Below are positions 17,865-26,496 of a stretch of 50,800 bases of DNA, piece by piece. Position 1 is the first letter of the stretch. Every line of letters begins with the position of its first letter. The stretch comes from Nitrospirota bacterium. GTDB lineage: Bacteria > Nitrospirota > Nitrospiria > Nitrospirales > UBA8639. Both the position numbers and the translations under genes were made by a program. The stretch covers positions 1-50,800 of the forward strand of contig JAOTTP010000012.1 in NCBI GenBank assembly GCA_029864405.1, in the 5' to 3' direction. Under the pieces are notes generated by a model, which made no database searches, was not told the origin of the DNA, and was given only the letters and a program-made list of their open reading frames with translations.

Positions 17865-18965
17865 GTGTTAGCCGCCCATGCCCGATGGCTCCACGATCAT
17901 CAAGATCCGAAAGGGGTGCAGGCCGATTTGTGTGGAGCCGATCTGGCCGAAGTTGATTTTCGGGAAGAAGATTTGAGTGGCGCCAACTTTCAAGGGGCCA
18001 ACCTGACTCGTGCCGCGTTTGCCGGCGCCAAGTTAGTCCATGCCAACTTTCATAAAGCGAATCTCACCGAAGCTTCTTTCTACTCGGTTGATCTGCGTGG
18101 TGCCAATGTCTCTGGTGCGAGGGCCCGTTTGGCGGATTTTCGAAAAGCCGATTTGACCCAGGCCAATTTCACAGGAGCCGATCTGCGAGAAGCGAATCTC
18201 GCCGAGTCCCGTTTCCGCTTAGGCGTCTTGCGGGGAGCCGATTTAGAGGAAGCCTATCTGGTCAGGGCGGATTTCGAAATGGCCAATTTGGCGGAAGCCT
18301 CCCTTATTCGAGCGGATGGCCGAGAAGCGAATTTTCAACGAGCCTTACTCGTCAATGCCAAACTGATCGAAGCGGATCTCAACCGAAGCGACCTGCAAGA
18401 AGCTGATCTTCGTTCGGCTGATTTGTCCGGGGCCGATTTGGGGTTAGCCAATCTGAATGAGGCCGTGCTGACGCATGCCAATCTCCGTGAAGCGAATTTG
18501 GACAGGGCCGTGCTGTTTCAAGCCAATCTCGAAGGAGCCAATTGCGCCGGCGGGAGCTTTCAAAATGCGGATTTGCTCGAGGCGAATTTAACGAACAGCA
18601 ATCTCTTACGGGCGACACTGGATGAAGCCTATCTCGCGAAGGCGAATTTACAGGGGGCCAATCTGGAAGGCGCGGATGTCTCCTGGGCGAACCTGGTTGA
18701 AGCCGATCTTTCAAATAGCAATCTGGAATTTGCCGTGATGTTCCGAACGAACCTTCAAGAGGCGAAACTCGATGGGGCGAAGTTGTATGGGGCCGATCTT
18801 CGGGGAGCCAATGTCGAACACGCCTCTTTCCGTGGAACTCGTTTGCAAGGGGTGGCCATCCGGTATGCTCACGGATGGAAACAGGAACAACTCAATCAGG
18901 CGTGCGTTGATGCACGAACCCGGTTGCCGGATGGATTGGTGGGACCATCACCATGTCTGCGCTGA
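17865..18965 (+). CDS. Pentapeptide-repeat protein body (interrupted from its signal peptide by TAG)
   Basis: About 366 codons, nearly all pentapeptide repeats of the A(D/N)LxX type (roughly 60 units from residue 19 to 320). These fold as a right-handed quadrilateral beta-helix, often a protein-protein scaffold. A C-terminal YAHGWKQEQLNQACVDART-type cap, common in this family, closes it. The GTG at 17865 lacks a ribosome site, and the frame continues upstream through a single TAG into a signal-peptide segment starting at 17688. The intact ancestor was therefore a secreted or periplasmic protein of about 425 residues. As the sequence stands it is likely not translated efficiently, unless TAG is misread or is a sequencing error. 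Confidence 0.75.
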   Translation: MLAAHARWLHDHQDPKGVQADLCGADLAEVDFREEDLSGANFQGANLTRAAFAGAKLVHANFHKANLTEASFYSVDLRGANVSGARARLADFRKADLTQANFTGADLREANLAESRFRLGVLRGADLEEAYLVRADFEMANLAEASLIRADGREANFQRALLVNAKLIEADLNRSDLQEADLRSADLSGADLGLANLNEAVLTHANLREANLDRAVLFQANLEGANCAGGSFQNADLLEANLTNSNLLRATLDEAYLAKANLQGANLEGADVSWANLVEADLSNSNLEFAVMFRTNLQEAKLDGAKLYGADLRGANVEHASFRGTRLQGVAIRYAHGWKQEQLNQACVDARTRLPDGLVGPSPCLR

Positions 18966-19030
18966 GCGCCCAACATACTACTTCGCAATGGGGTTTAGGG
19001 ATTTCAAGAACCAGGCTCAACATCTCATTC

Positions 19031-19255
19031 AGGGGCTGTTGAATATTTCAAATCTTTGCCCTCTTTATTCACATATGAGTGACTCGGACCTACCGGAAGA
19101 AAATAAGGGAGTGTTCAAAAATGCCTGTCCAGTCCTGCCCTGAGTCATGCCGAAGGGAAGGCCGCAGCCACTTTGGCGGGCGGAGCGTACGGAGGAGTAC
19201 GTGAGCACGGCCAAGTGGCGAGAACGCCGCTGGCGGCATTTTTCAGCACTCCCAC
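19031..19255. repeat. Composite dispersed repeat (GCTGTTGAA ... CGCCGCTGGCGGCATTTTTCA)
   Basis: The left edge reads GCTGTTGAA; the interior contains GAAGGGAAGGCCGCA; the right edge reads GAACGCCGCTGGCGGCATTT. A diverged second copy with the same three landmarks and a different middle lies at about 48712-48915. Inside, CCACTTTGGCG and CGGCCAAGTGG can pair across a GTAC-containing loop. I associate this type of sequence with Nitrospira genomes, but have not checked it. Confidence 0.6.
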
Positions 19256-19303
19256 TCACACGAATGTACCTTGAATCCCCACAACAAGCCCCGGAGCCCC
19301 GGA

Positions 19304-19942
19304 ATGTTCACCGTATTTGAACCAGGAGGCATGCGGTCTCCTTATGTGCCGGGCATGGTTCGGCAGAGAAACGTGGCGAAAATCTCCAAAGCGTCCGCCA
19401 TAGCTAAGGTTGGGCAGGAGGATCATCCTTCGGCTTCTCCCAAGCATGCAGCGTCATCTTCCTTGCAGGCTCGCCTGTATGAACAGGTTGAATCGTTCAC
19501 ACAATCTTCTCGAGCCAAGATTTTTGCCCGGGAAATCATGTCTTCTCCTGTTGCCACGCTTCCTGTCACGGCCTCGCTTTCCGAAGCCTGGGCTGTGGTG
19601 CATTCCAAGCGATATCGACACATTCCTATTCTCGGAGCCGATGATGCGGTGGTGGGAATATTGTCCGATCGTGATCTGTTCCGGGGAACCATGGAGTCAG
19701 TTCTGTCAGGGACAACATGGTCCACCAAAGAGGTCGAGGCTCCCATCCGGAACCTGTTCAGTCACCCGGTCTTGGTTGCGTCCCCGGAGGCGGAGCTTCG
19801 TGCCATTGCGAGGGTGTTGTTGGAGGAACGAATTGGCGCCTTGCCGATTGTGTCTGAAGTCGAGGGCTTAGTGGGCATGATCACCAGAAGTGATATTCTA
19901 CGTGTCCTGGTCGCCCATCCCGACTTTGATCAGTGGGTATAA
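19304..19942 (+). CDS. Two-CBS-domain protein
   Basis: About 212 residues. An unstructured N-terminal ~70 residues precede two CBS domains: one from AREIMSSPVATLPVTAS to VVGILSDRDLF, the second from LFSHPVLVASPEAELR to GLVGMITRSDIL. CBS pairs bind adenine nucleotides and sense energy charge. The ATG at 19304 has CGGAG about 7 bases upstream; the frame also allows a TTG at 19271. No catalytic domain is attached, so it probably regulates a partner in trans. Confidence 0.85.
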   Translation: MFTVFEPGGMRSPYVPGMVRQRNVAKISKASAIAKVGQEDHPSASPKHAASSSLQARLYEQVESFTQSSRAKIFAREIMSSPVATLPVTASLSEAWAVVHSKRYRHIPILGADDAVVGILSDRDLFRGTMESVLSGTTWSTKEVEAPIRNLFSHPVLVASPEAELRAIARVLLEERIGALPIVSEVEGLVGMITRSDILRVLVAHPDFDQWV

Positions 19943-20024
19943 AAGAAAGAGGTTTTTGGGCCAATGGTGAAGAAGGGAAGAAGCTCCTTTCTCATCGAAG
20001 AAACCGAGTTGAAGGAGGAAACGT

Positions 20025-20378
20025 ATGCTCGAACAGGGAGAGAAACTCTTAATCGTTCATCGCCGACTATTTGAAAAAGATATCCCACGATTTTTTGTGG
20101 GAGAGGTGCTGGCCTATGAACAGGGCATAGCGAAGGTCAAAGGGTATACGTTTGTCAAAGATCTGTTTAGCGGAAGCATGAAGAAGAAGCCCGATCTTCG
20201 TACAAAGGTTATGGCTATCGTCTCAGGGGCCCTCATCGTGTATCAATTGCCGGTGACCGCGCTCTTGGATTCGATGAGATTTACTCTGGATCAAGACGGA
20301 GGGTTGGTGTTAACGGATGATGGAGGATTTTCGATGGATGTGTCGGAATCCCTGCATAAACACGAAACGGATCAGTAG
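20025..20378 (+). CDS. Conserved-looking hypothetical protein, 117 aa
   Basis: Not recognised. A strong ribosome site (AAGGAGGAAA) precedes the ATG, and codon use matches neighbours, so the gene is credible. It is soluble, begins with an amphipathic segment (EKLLIVHRRLFEKDIPRFFVG split) and reads like an SH3- or PilZ-like small beta-rich protein (VGEVLAYEQGIAKVKGYTFV), followed by a ~20-residue hydrophobic beta segment (VMAIVSGALIVYQLP). It lies 82 bp after the CBS gene on the same strand and may be co-transcribed with it. Confidence 0.7.
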   Translation: MLEQGEKLLIVHRRLFEKDIPRFFVGEVLAYEQGIAKVKGYTFVKDLFSGSMKKKPDLRTKVMAIVSGALIVYQLPVTALLDSMRFTLDQDGGLVLTDDGGFSMDVSESLHKHETDQ

Positions 20379-20505
20379 CAAGACATCCTTGGGTTATTCT
20401 CTGCCAACGCACGCTTTCTTATTTCTCTTGATGCTTCTTGCCCAGGGTTTCAGTCTCGTATGGCCAATACGAAGAAAGGCATGGAGAAGAAAGTGCCGGG
20501 AACGT

Positions 20506-21762
20506 TCAGGAAGGATCAGCGATCCCTTTAAATGCATCCCGGAATTGGTCGGGAGTCATGCTTAAAATTTCCGCATATTGTGAAACGGTTTCCCTGTCTG
20601 CCAAATCTTCCGGTTCTAATCGGGCCATATAGTCGCGGGCAATCTTATAGGATTCCGATTCAATATCGACCATGCGCACACGGGTGCGGCCCGTCTCGGC
20701 GTCCACAATGTCTTTGAAGGGCAGCGGGGTAAAGCGTCCGTTCACGATGGACACCATGGCTCCATTCCCTCCATCCAGAAGAAATTGGGCAGCGCAATAC
20801 CCCAAGTCCCGGGTGTATTCCATGTCGAACGGAATGGGGTCGGCGCAGCGAAGTTCATAGCCAATGTTTTTGGATACGATGGTGATCTTGATGTCAGAGT
20901 GTTTCAGCTTCTGAGTGACGGTCTCCTTCAGAACCTTCCCGATATTCAGTTCTGCGAGTCGGATATTGCCATGTTCATCGCGTTCCACTCCGCCTAAGAG
21001 GGCGAGGTCGTCCTGATCCAAAAATTCCGACAGTCCTTCAGCCAACACCGCCACGCCATCTGAGCGGCCTTGGGCCAGACGTTTGACAATGGATCCAACC
21101 AGAATGTTGGTTAAGAGGCTAAGCTTGAGCGTTGATCCCTTGAATTCCTCAGGAATGAGGGTGAGGGTGGCTCCCGCCGCTTTACCAATGCCTAAGGCCA
21201 GGTGTCCGGCTTTACGTCCCATGGTGACCACGAAATACCATCGGGATGTGGTATGCGCGTCAATCATGAGATTTTTGATCAGTTGGACTCCCATGTGGCG
21301 GGCCGTTTGATACCCAAAGGTCGGCATGCCATGGGGAAGGCACAGATCGTTATCAATGGTTTTTGGCACGTGAACCACTTGGAAACGCCCGCTGGCCAGT
21401 TCCGACAACTTTAATGCGGAAAAGGCCGTATCATCCCCGCCAATGGTGATGAGGCCGGTCACATCCAATTTTTGCAGGGAGGTCAAGGTTGTCGATAAAT
21501 CTTGCGGATGTTTGGTCGGATTGGCTCGAGATGTGCGCAATAATGAGCCACCACGGAAGTGTAAGTGGCTGACCGTTTCGCGGGTTAAGGGTTGAGTATG
21601 GGAAAGATCGCCTTTCATTAACCATTGGAATCCGTCTTCAATCCCAAGCACGTCCGCCCCACAGAGACGACTGCGAATCGTGGCGGCTTCAATGACGCTA
21701 TTGATGCCGGGGGCGGGTCCGCCTCCGACCAGAATTGCAAATTTAGGAGATGGCAAATCCAT
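20506..21762 (-). CDS. pfp: PPi-dependent 6-phosphofructokinase
   Basis: About 418 residues of the PfkA superfamily, interconverting fructose 6-phosphate and fructose 1,6-bisphosphate. The donor loop is VGGGPAPGIN (11-21). Two residues mark PPi use: Asp in GGDD (108-111; ATP enzymes have GGDG) and Lys in PKTIDND (133-139; ATP enzymes have PGTIDND). Being PPi-linked, the step is reversible and saves ATP, which suits an autotroph running gluconeogenesis and glycolysis at low energy. The ATG at 21762 is chosen; the open frame extends to 21798. The gene is flanked by a Usp gene on the same strand. Confidence 0.92.
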   Translation of the reverse strand: MDLPSPKFAILVGGGPAPGINSVIEAATIRSRLCGADVLGIEDGFQWLMKGDLSHTQPLTRETVSHLHFRGGSLLRTSRANPTKHPQDLSTTLTSLQKLDVTGLITIGGDDTAFSALKLSELASGRFQVVHVPKTIDNDLCLPHGMPTFGYQTARHMGVQLIKNLMIDAHTTSRWYFVVTMGRKAGHLALGIGKAAGATLTLIPEEFKGSTLKLSLLTNILVGSIVKRLAQGRSDGVAVLAEGLSEFLDQDDLALLGGVERDEHGNIRLAELNIGKVLKETVTQKLKHSDIKITIVSKNIGYELRCADPIPFDMEYTRDLGYCAAQFLLDGGNGAMVSIVNGRFTPLPFKDIVDAETGRTRVRMVDIESESYKIARDYMARLEPEDLADRETVSQYAEILSMTPDQFRDAFKGIADPS

Positions 21763-21823
21763 GGTGTGGTTTCTCGCGCTAAAGGTTAAGGATGACAATC
21801 ATAGAGAGAGGCCGTTCGAGTAA

Positions 21824-22741
21824 TCAAGCCGGAGCCTGTGAGGGTGGTTCACGAATCAGCAGCACTGAACAGGGAACGTGGTGAATGGTCGCATGAGACA
21901 CACTCCCGTGTGCCAGTCGTTGAAGGGGTGAACGACCGGGTGTGCCCATGAGGACCAATTGTGGATGAAGGCGTGAGACCTGCTCTTGAATGACTGATGA
22001 AGGAGTTCCCGGTTCGACGATACTCTCCACCGGGTATCCCAGACTTGTGAGTTGGTCAGTGACGTCTTTCGTCAAACGGGCGCCTCCCGCCTGAAGCTCC
22101 TTCTTCCAGGTGTCCGGTAAGAGTGCGCCAATCGGGAGAACAGGCTGGACAAAGGGGATGACATGAAGCACGGAGAGATGGGGAGTGCCTCGAAAAGGCT
22201 GATGAGACAAGAACTCAATGGCCCACCCGGCATCAAGAGGATGTTCGATGGGAAGAAGAATACTTTTGAGCGGGACAACGGGCGCCTTGATGAGGAATAC
22301 GTGGCAAGGTGCGTGTGTGGCGACCCGGTGTGAGACGCTTCCGATCACATGTTCCTGAATGGCTCCGAGTCCACGCGAACCCATGATGATGAGGTCCACC
22401 GATTGCTGCTGTGCCATTGACAGAATGGTTGAGGCGGGGGTCCCGATTTCAAGGTGTTGAGAGACCTGCCCGCACTCCGGTGGCAAAAGGGAAGCGGCTT
22501 TTTCTAGGATTCGAGCGCCTTCTTGCCGCAACGCGTTTTCTGCGGCCTCGGAAAAATTGTGACCGACACTCATCCCTGTCCCTGGATAGGCCAGTTGCGG
22601 GATGGATATGGTGTGGAGCAACAGTACACGCTCAGGGAGAGACAAAGCCTGGACGCTTCGAACGGCCTCTTCCGCCTGCGACGAACCATCCACAGGAATC
22701 AAAAGAGTTTTGGGTTTCAATGGTCCGGTTGGTGCCGTCAT
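21824..22741 (-). CDS. Tandem-domain universal stress protein
   Basis: 305 residues with two Usp domains: TLLIPVDGSSQA with GSRGLGAIQEHVIGSVS (domain 1), and KSILLPIEHPLD with GTPGRSPLQRLAHGSVS (domain 2, first Gly-x2-Gly kept). It is upstream of pfp on the same strand, with 61 bp between, so co-transcription is possible. The domain 2 start lacks the usual Asp-Gly, suggesting altered nucleotide binding. Confidence 0.88.
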   Translation of the reverse strand: MTAPTGPLKPKTLLIPVDGSSQAEEAVRSVQALSLPERVLLLHTISIPQLAYPGTGMSVGHNFSEAAENALRQEGARILEKAASLLPPECGQVSQHLEIGTPASTILSMAQQQSVDLIIMGSRGLGAIQEHVIGSVSHRVATHAPCHVFLIKAPVVPLKSILLPIEHPLDAGWAIEFLSHQPFRGTPHLSVLHVIPFVQPVLPIGALLPDTWKKELQAGGARLTKDVTDQLTSLGYPVESIVEPGTPSSVIQEQVSRLHPQLVLMGTPGRSPLQRLAHGSVSHATIHHVPCSVLLIREPPSQAPA

Positions 22742-22821
22742 GTGTCCTCGATTATCGTGGTGCCCCCACCAGACTGTGGGAGGGCATGAACATCATTAGA
22801 TGACTTCGATGAGGCTCTGTG

Positions 22822-23528
22822 CTATCTGGTAAAAGAACCTGTCCTGTGGTCCGAGAATTGTTGTTGCGCTGTCCTCAAGAGCTGTAAGGCCTGCTGGTCT
22901 TCAATCTGAAGGAAATATTGATAATGTGCACCGACCGCGACAAACGGATCAGGAATGTGGAGAACCTCAAAATGGTCGACCAGCGTTCGCATCCGATTGA
23001 TGGTCTCAGCCGATCCTCATGGAATGCCGTCAATCAGACGGTTTATTCCACGCACGCGGAGACAATGAAATAGAGATAACACACGTTGAATCGGTCGCGA
23101 TACCGTCATCAACCAGAATAACGGTGCATCCGTCTAATGGGTGGAACTTCCTCCCCCCTCTCGATACAAGATTTCCTGCCGTTCAATTTCGCATTATTGA
23201 CGACTGATTTCCTGGCCAAGGAAATCTGGGAATCCAACGTCTTCTCGAAGCCTTTCCAGTTTGAACACGTCCGGATTCAACCATGTATATTCCGTTTCGG
23301 TAATCGCCCCCTGGCATATTCTGAGTGACCGTGGTAGGCCAATTTTCCGGCGAGAAACGCATCGAGCGGGAGTTTGAGTTGTTTACTGATCATGAACCCG
23401 ACTTCCACTCCTCCCCTGGGGAGAGCAAGGACCAGAGTTCGAAGAATTTCCTGGAACCGTTGGAGTCTGGTCGCTAAACTAACCTCCGCTTCTTTACGAT
23501 CTGCGAGATGTGGTCTCCGCGTGTTCAT
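22822..23528 (-). pseudogene. Decayed phosphoribosyltransferase-like gene
   Basis: The intact N-terminal part (23528-23277) reads LVLALPRGGVEVGFMISKQL and LDAFLAGKLAYHGHSEYA, the start of a family of predicted phosphoribosyltransferases. After a shift near the G-run at about 23305-23315, a second frame gives GAITETEYTWLNPDVF, a TAA (near 23190), then HPLDGCTVILVDDGIATD, the PRPP-binding loop of the family (VDDGIATG). A third frame gives PDPFVAVGAHYQYF, the C-terminal signature, and runs to TAG at 22822. At least two frameshifts and one stop separate these parts, so it is clearly inactive. The start overlaps the upstream DUF2892 gene. Confidence 0.8.
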
Positions 23529-23775
23529 GAACCGATGGGTGAATATGTGAGGGTGGATGCTCAGTCTTTTTAAGTGGGCACGTATTAATCCCCAAGACTT
23601 TCCACGCCGGACAGTATCCGATGATTCCCGTCAACAAGGCAACAAGGCCGACAATCATGAGGACAAGATCCCCCCACTCCGGCAATAGAGAAAATCCTGA
23701 TAAAGCCAGTAGGAGAAACCCTACCGCGATGCGAATCACTCGCTCATGGTGCCCGATGTTGCGATATTTTTTCAT
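23494..23775 (-). CDS. DUF2892 (YgaP-like) inner-membrane protein
   Basis: About 93 residues, with two hydrophobic helices (VIRIAVGFLLLALSGFSLL and LVLMIVGLVALLTGIIGYCPAW) and the family motif GYCPAWKVLGINTC. The conserved cysteines recall the YgaP membrane domain that accompanies rhodanese modules; no rhodanese is present here. A His/Pro-rich tail (HPPSHIHPSVHEHAE) may bind metal. The ATG at 23775 has GAGGTG upstream. The end overlaps the decayed phosphoribosyltransferase start. Confidence 0.82.
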   Translation of the reverse strand: MKKYRNIGHHERVIRIAVGFLLLALSGFSLLPEWGDLVLMIVGLVALLTGIIGYCPAWKVLGINTCPLKKTEHPPSHIHPSVHEHAETTSRRS

Positions 23776-23807
23776 ATGACACCTCTTCAAGATAGTGAAA
23801 TAACTTA

Positions 23808-24176
23808 TTAGACGTCCTGATCTAAGTCGCCGCTGGCCACTCGCACCGCCCCCAATATCTGGCTGGCATTGAAAGGACGTCCGACAATTTGAACCGCACC
23901 CAGTCGGCTGGCTTCCGGAGTCAGGTTTTGGGTAGATTGACCGCCCAACACCACCACCTTTCCTGAGAATCCTTTTTCGCGGAGTTGGCGCAAAATTTCC
24001 AGACCGCTCGGATGGGTCAGATATAAATCCACCACCACGATGGAAGGGTTATGGCGAAACACCGCCTCAACGATATCTTCTCCCTCCTCCAGTAATAGGA
24101 AGGGGTCGCCTTTTGCTGTTAAAGTCTCCTGTAAATTTTTTCGCAGGATCGGGTCGATGGTGGCGATGAGTAGCAT
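23808..24176 (-). CDS. Stand-alone receiver-domain protein (divergent)
   Basis: 122 residues covering one CheY-like receiver domain. The phospho-acceptor strand VVVDLYLTHPSG carries the Asp (about residue 50). The conserved Lys before the final strand is replaced by Arg (IVGRPF in place of KPF), only one acidic residue remains at the first strand (TIDP), and the switch Thr/Ser is Gly (VVLGGQ). No output domain. It may be a pseudo-receiver or weakly phosphorylated regulator; no kinase is nearby. Confidence 0.75.
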   Translation of the reverse strand: MLLIATIDPILRKNLQETLTAKGDPFLLLEEGEDIVEAVFRHNPSIVVVDLYLTHPSGLEILRQLREKGFSGKVVVLGGQSTQNLTPEASRLGAVQIVGRPFNASQILGAVRVASGDLDQDV

Positions 24177-24544
24177 GAAAAAGTCCTCGTTAGGTAAATA
24201 TTCTACAATTTGAAAGGATCAAGACCTGTGCCAAAACCCCATCGAGAGATCACCTTGATTTATCAGGAAAGAAAATTTTTTAGACATGAGGAAATGGCGC
24301 AAAAGTCCTCATTTCGGTCTATGAGAAGTGTAGCGCTAAGCCTCAGTTCCACAGATTGAGAATCTTGCTCTTAGGGATATTTCGGTTTAAATAAGTTTTA
24401 TAATTGTGTCGAGACCTGTAATACTCGTTGAGCTCAATTGACGATGAAAAATGCCAGAAATCATGCTGGGGCATGCGAGCATGTAGGTGTGGTGGTGTGT
24501 CAGTGTGAAAAGCTTGGTAATATTTCCTGAGGAGTGGTAATACA
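24177..24544. other. Intergenic region without recognised feature
   Basis: A 368-bp AT-richer divergent gap between the receiver-domain gene (minus) and the PagL-like gene (plus). Promoters for both are expected. Open frames on the minus strand overlap the PagL gene in another frame and have no family features. Confidence 0.45.
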
Positions 24545-25087
24545 ATGCGAGCGTTATTGGTGTGTGTGTTGATACTGGGGTGTGCAAACATCGGATGGGC
24601 CAAAGACGTTGAATTGCTAGCTCTTGGAGTGCGAGGAGGCATAAATTTCAAAGATGCAGGATTGCCACCTGGTGAACAGGAAGATTTTGAACAATTTGAT
24701 GTCTTTGCCATCATGGGCCTTCCATGGGAGAGGAAGTCCGAGTCCGGATGGGAGTTGCGTTGGCAGATCCGGGGCTCCGCGGGTGCCTTGAGGGGAGCCG
24801 GGGATGCCGGTTTTATCACGACGCTCACAACCGGTCCGATGTTAAGGATACCCGGTTGGCGACTGATTTTTGATGGTGGAATCGGAGGAGCGCTCATTAG
24901 CAAGTGGGAGTTTGGCCGACAAGATATCGGAGGCCCGTTTCAATTCATTGCACATGGTGGCGTAGGCGTTCAGCTTCCCTGGAACCTGGTTGTGGGCTGG
25001 CGGTTTCATCATATGTCGGATGCCACGATTTATGGGAGTAGCCGTGGTGTGGATTTCCACATGCTTGAGGTGAGCTACTACTTCTGA
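24545..25087 (+). CDS. Lipid A 3-O-deacylase (PagL-like outer-membrane acyl hydrolase)
   Basis: 180 residues. A signal peptide (1-19, ending NIGWAK) is followed by alternating amphipathic beta strands and a C-terminal phenylalanine, as in outer-membrane barrels. Near the end, HHMSDA supplies H156 and S158; D170 lies 14 residues after the His, the spacing of the PagL catalytic triad (His-x-Ser ... Glu). So it fits the PagL/acyloxyacyl hydrolase family, removing an acyl chain from lipid A, with Asp in place of Glu. A GAGGAG ribosome site precedes the ATG. It is a single gene. Confidence 0.72.
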   Translation: MRALLVCVLILGCANIGWAKDVELLALGVRGGINFKDAGLPPGEQEDFEQFDVFAIMGLPWERKSESGWELRWQIRGSAGALRGAGDAGFITTLTTGPMLRIPGWRLIFDGGIGGALISKWEFGRQDIGGPFQFIAHGGVGVQLPWNLVVGWRFHHMSDATIYGSSRGVDFHMLEVSYYF

Positions 25088-25703
25088 GCCTTCTTAAGAT
25101 GGATTCCCGATACACAAGGTTGGGAATGACCGCGCTGGAGGATCCCAATGTTGGGCATGGCCCCCTCTCCTCTGTCATCCCCGCAAGTAGGTAGCGGGGA
25201 TCCATCCAAAAAACCTTTTCTCCCCATTACGCTTCACACCTGATGCTTTCTTAAGATGGATGCCCGATTACAGATGGCTGGCATGACCGCGATGGGAATG
25301 GCTTCCTTCTGCATGTCATCCTGACCCATTCGGCAAAGCTCAGGGCAAGGTCCACCGAAGGATCTAGCTGAGCTGTGGGATCGTCAACCTGGGCACAGAT
25401 CCTTCGCCGCTGGCTCAGGATAACAGGTTGGTGAGAGGCGCCACACCGGAAGGTGGCAGGTGTCCCTCAGAAATGAAGAGCTGATGGATTCCCGATACAA
25501 AAATGTCGGGAATGACTTCGCTGGGTGGATGTCTGATTACAGAGGTACATGCCCCCCCTCTTCTCTGTCATCCCCGCCGGTGGTCAGCGGGGATCCACCC
25601 GAAAAATCTTCCCGCCTCTTACGCTTCACCCCTGACCCCTCACGTCTCCTACTCATGACGACAAACCTTCGAGGGTTGACCTCTTGGTTCCTGATGACGT
25701 CTG
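25088..25703. repeat. Repeat-rich intergenic region containing all palindrome variants
   Basis: TCCCGA-stem copies occur at 25098-25130 and 25483-25516, a GCCCGA-stem copy at 25255-25287, and CCCCGC-stem copies at 25174-25207 and 25567-25600. CCTTCGCC/CTCAGGAT-type copies lie at about 25315-25365 (long form) and 25392-25425 (short form). The tail 25615-25660 has CTCACG-type direct repeats. No gene is credible here. Confidence 0.75.
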
Positions 25704-26123
25704 TTAGCCTCCGTAGACGTTAATCAAGTGGTTATCAATCAGATGATTCAATAAGTCTGTGCGGGAAATCATGCCGAGTAGCTTGCCATCACGCACAACG
25801 GGAATCCGGATAATCTGATGTTCCATCATCTGTTTGACGACCTCCTCTGCTGTGGCCGTTTCTTCGACCGTCACCGGGTTCGGGGTCATGACGTCTTCCG
25901 CCTTTAAGCTGTGTAAATCTTTTCCCTCGACCAGGGCTTTCAATACATCAAACTCGGTGACCATTCCTACCAGATGATTGCCCGGTTCAATGACCGGCAC
26001 TCCGCTAAACGTGCCGGAATGGATGAGAATCGAGAGGTCGCGAGCACTATACTGACGGGTCACCGCGACCATGCGGGTTTGCATGAGATCACGGGCTTTC
26101 ATGTGAAGATTCGGTGTAGCCAT
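25704..26123 (-). CDS. Two-CBS-domain protein
   Basis: 139 residues made almost entirely of a CBS pair (Bateman module): ARDLMQTRMVAVTRQYSARD to LVGMVTEFDVLKAL, and AEDVMTPNPVTVEETATAEE to LLGMISRTDLLNHL. It probably senses AMP/ATP or similar ligands. A perfect AGGAGG precedes the ATG. It is transcribed alone, away from the Ap4A phosphorylase-like gene. Confidence 0.9.
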   Translation of the reverse strand: MATPNLHMKARDLMQTRMVAVTRQYSARDLSILIHSGTFSGVPVIEPGNHLVGMVTEFDVLKALVEGKDLHSLKAEDVMTPNPVTVEETATAEEVVKQMMEHQIIRIPVVRDGKLLGMISRTDLLNHLIDNHLINVYGG

Positions 26124-26496
26124 GAAACCTCCTGATAGAAAATTCCCTAGGGGAGCGATCCCGTTCTGGGACCGTGTGGACGTCTATAGTAAAGCTCGCA
26201 GAGTGGTTCAAGCAAAACCAAGGTGAGTTCGCGGTCCGGCCCGGTTCGTGCTTCCTGCTATTCTGCATATGGCCGTCTGCTCTCTGCTTTATGGCTATGT
26301 GGGATCGGACGCGAATGTTGAGTATACAAACAAGCAAGGTCCGGGGTCTCAGGCTGACGGTTTTTTCTTTGTCCTCACCAGGCAAATGAAGCAGGGTAGC
26401 ACCATGAAAAAAATGCACCTACTCTATCAAGATCATGTCCACGTGGGCGAGATATGCGAGCCTGAGATGGCCACGTCATGAGATTGGAGTAAAATC
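26124..26496. other. Intergenic region without recognised gene
   Basis: A 373-bp divergent gap between the CBS-pair gene and the Ap4A phosphorylase-like gene. Short open frames on the plus strand (26174-26481) lack family features and good ribosome sites. No member of the palindrome families is seen. Confidence 0.45.
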
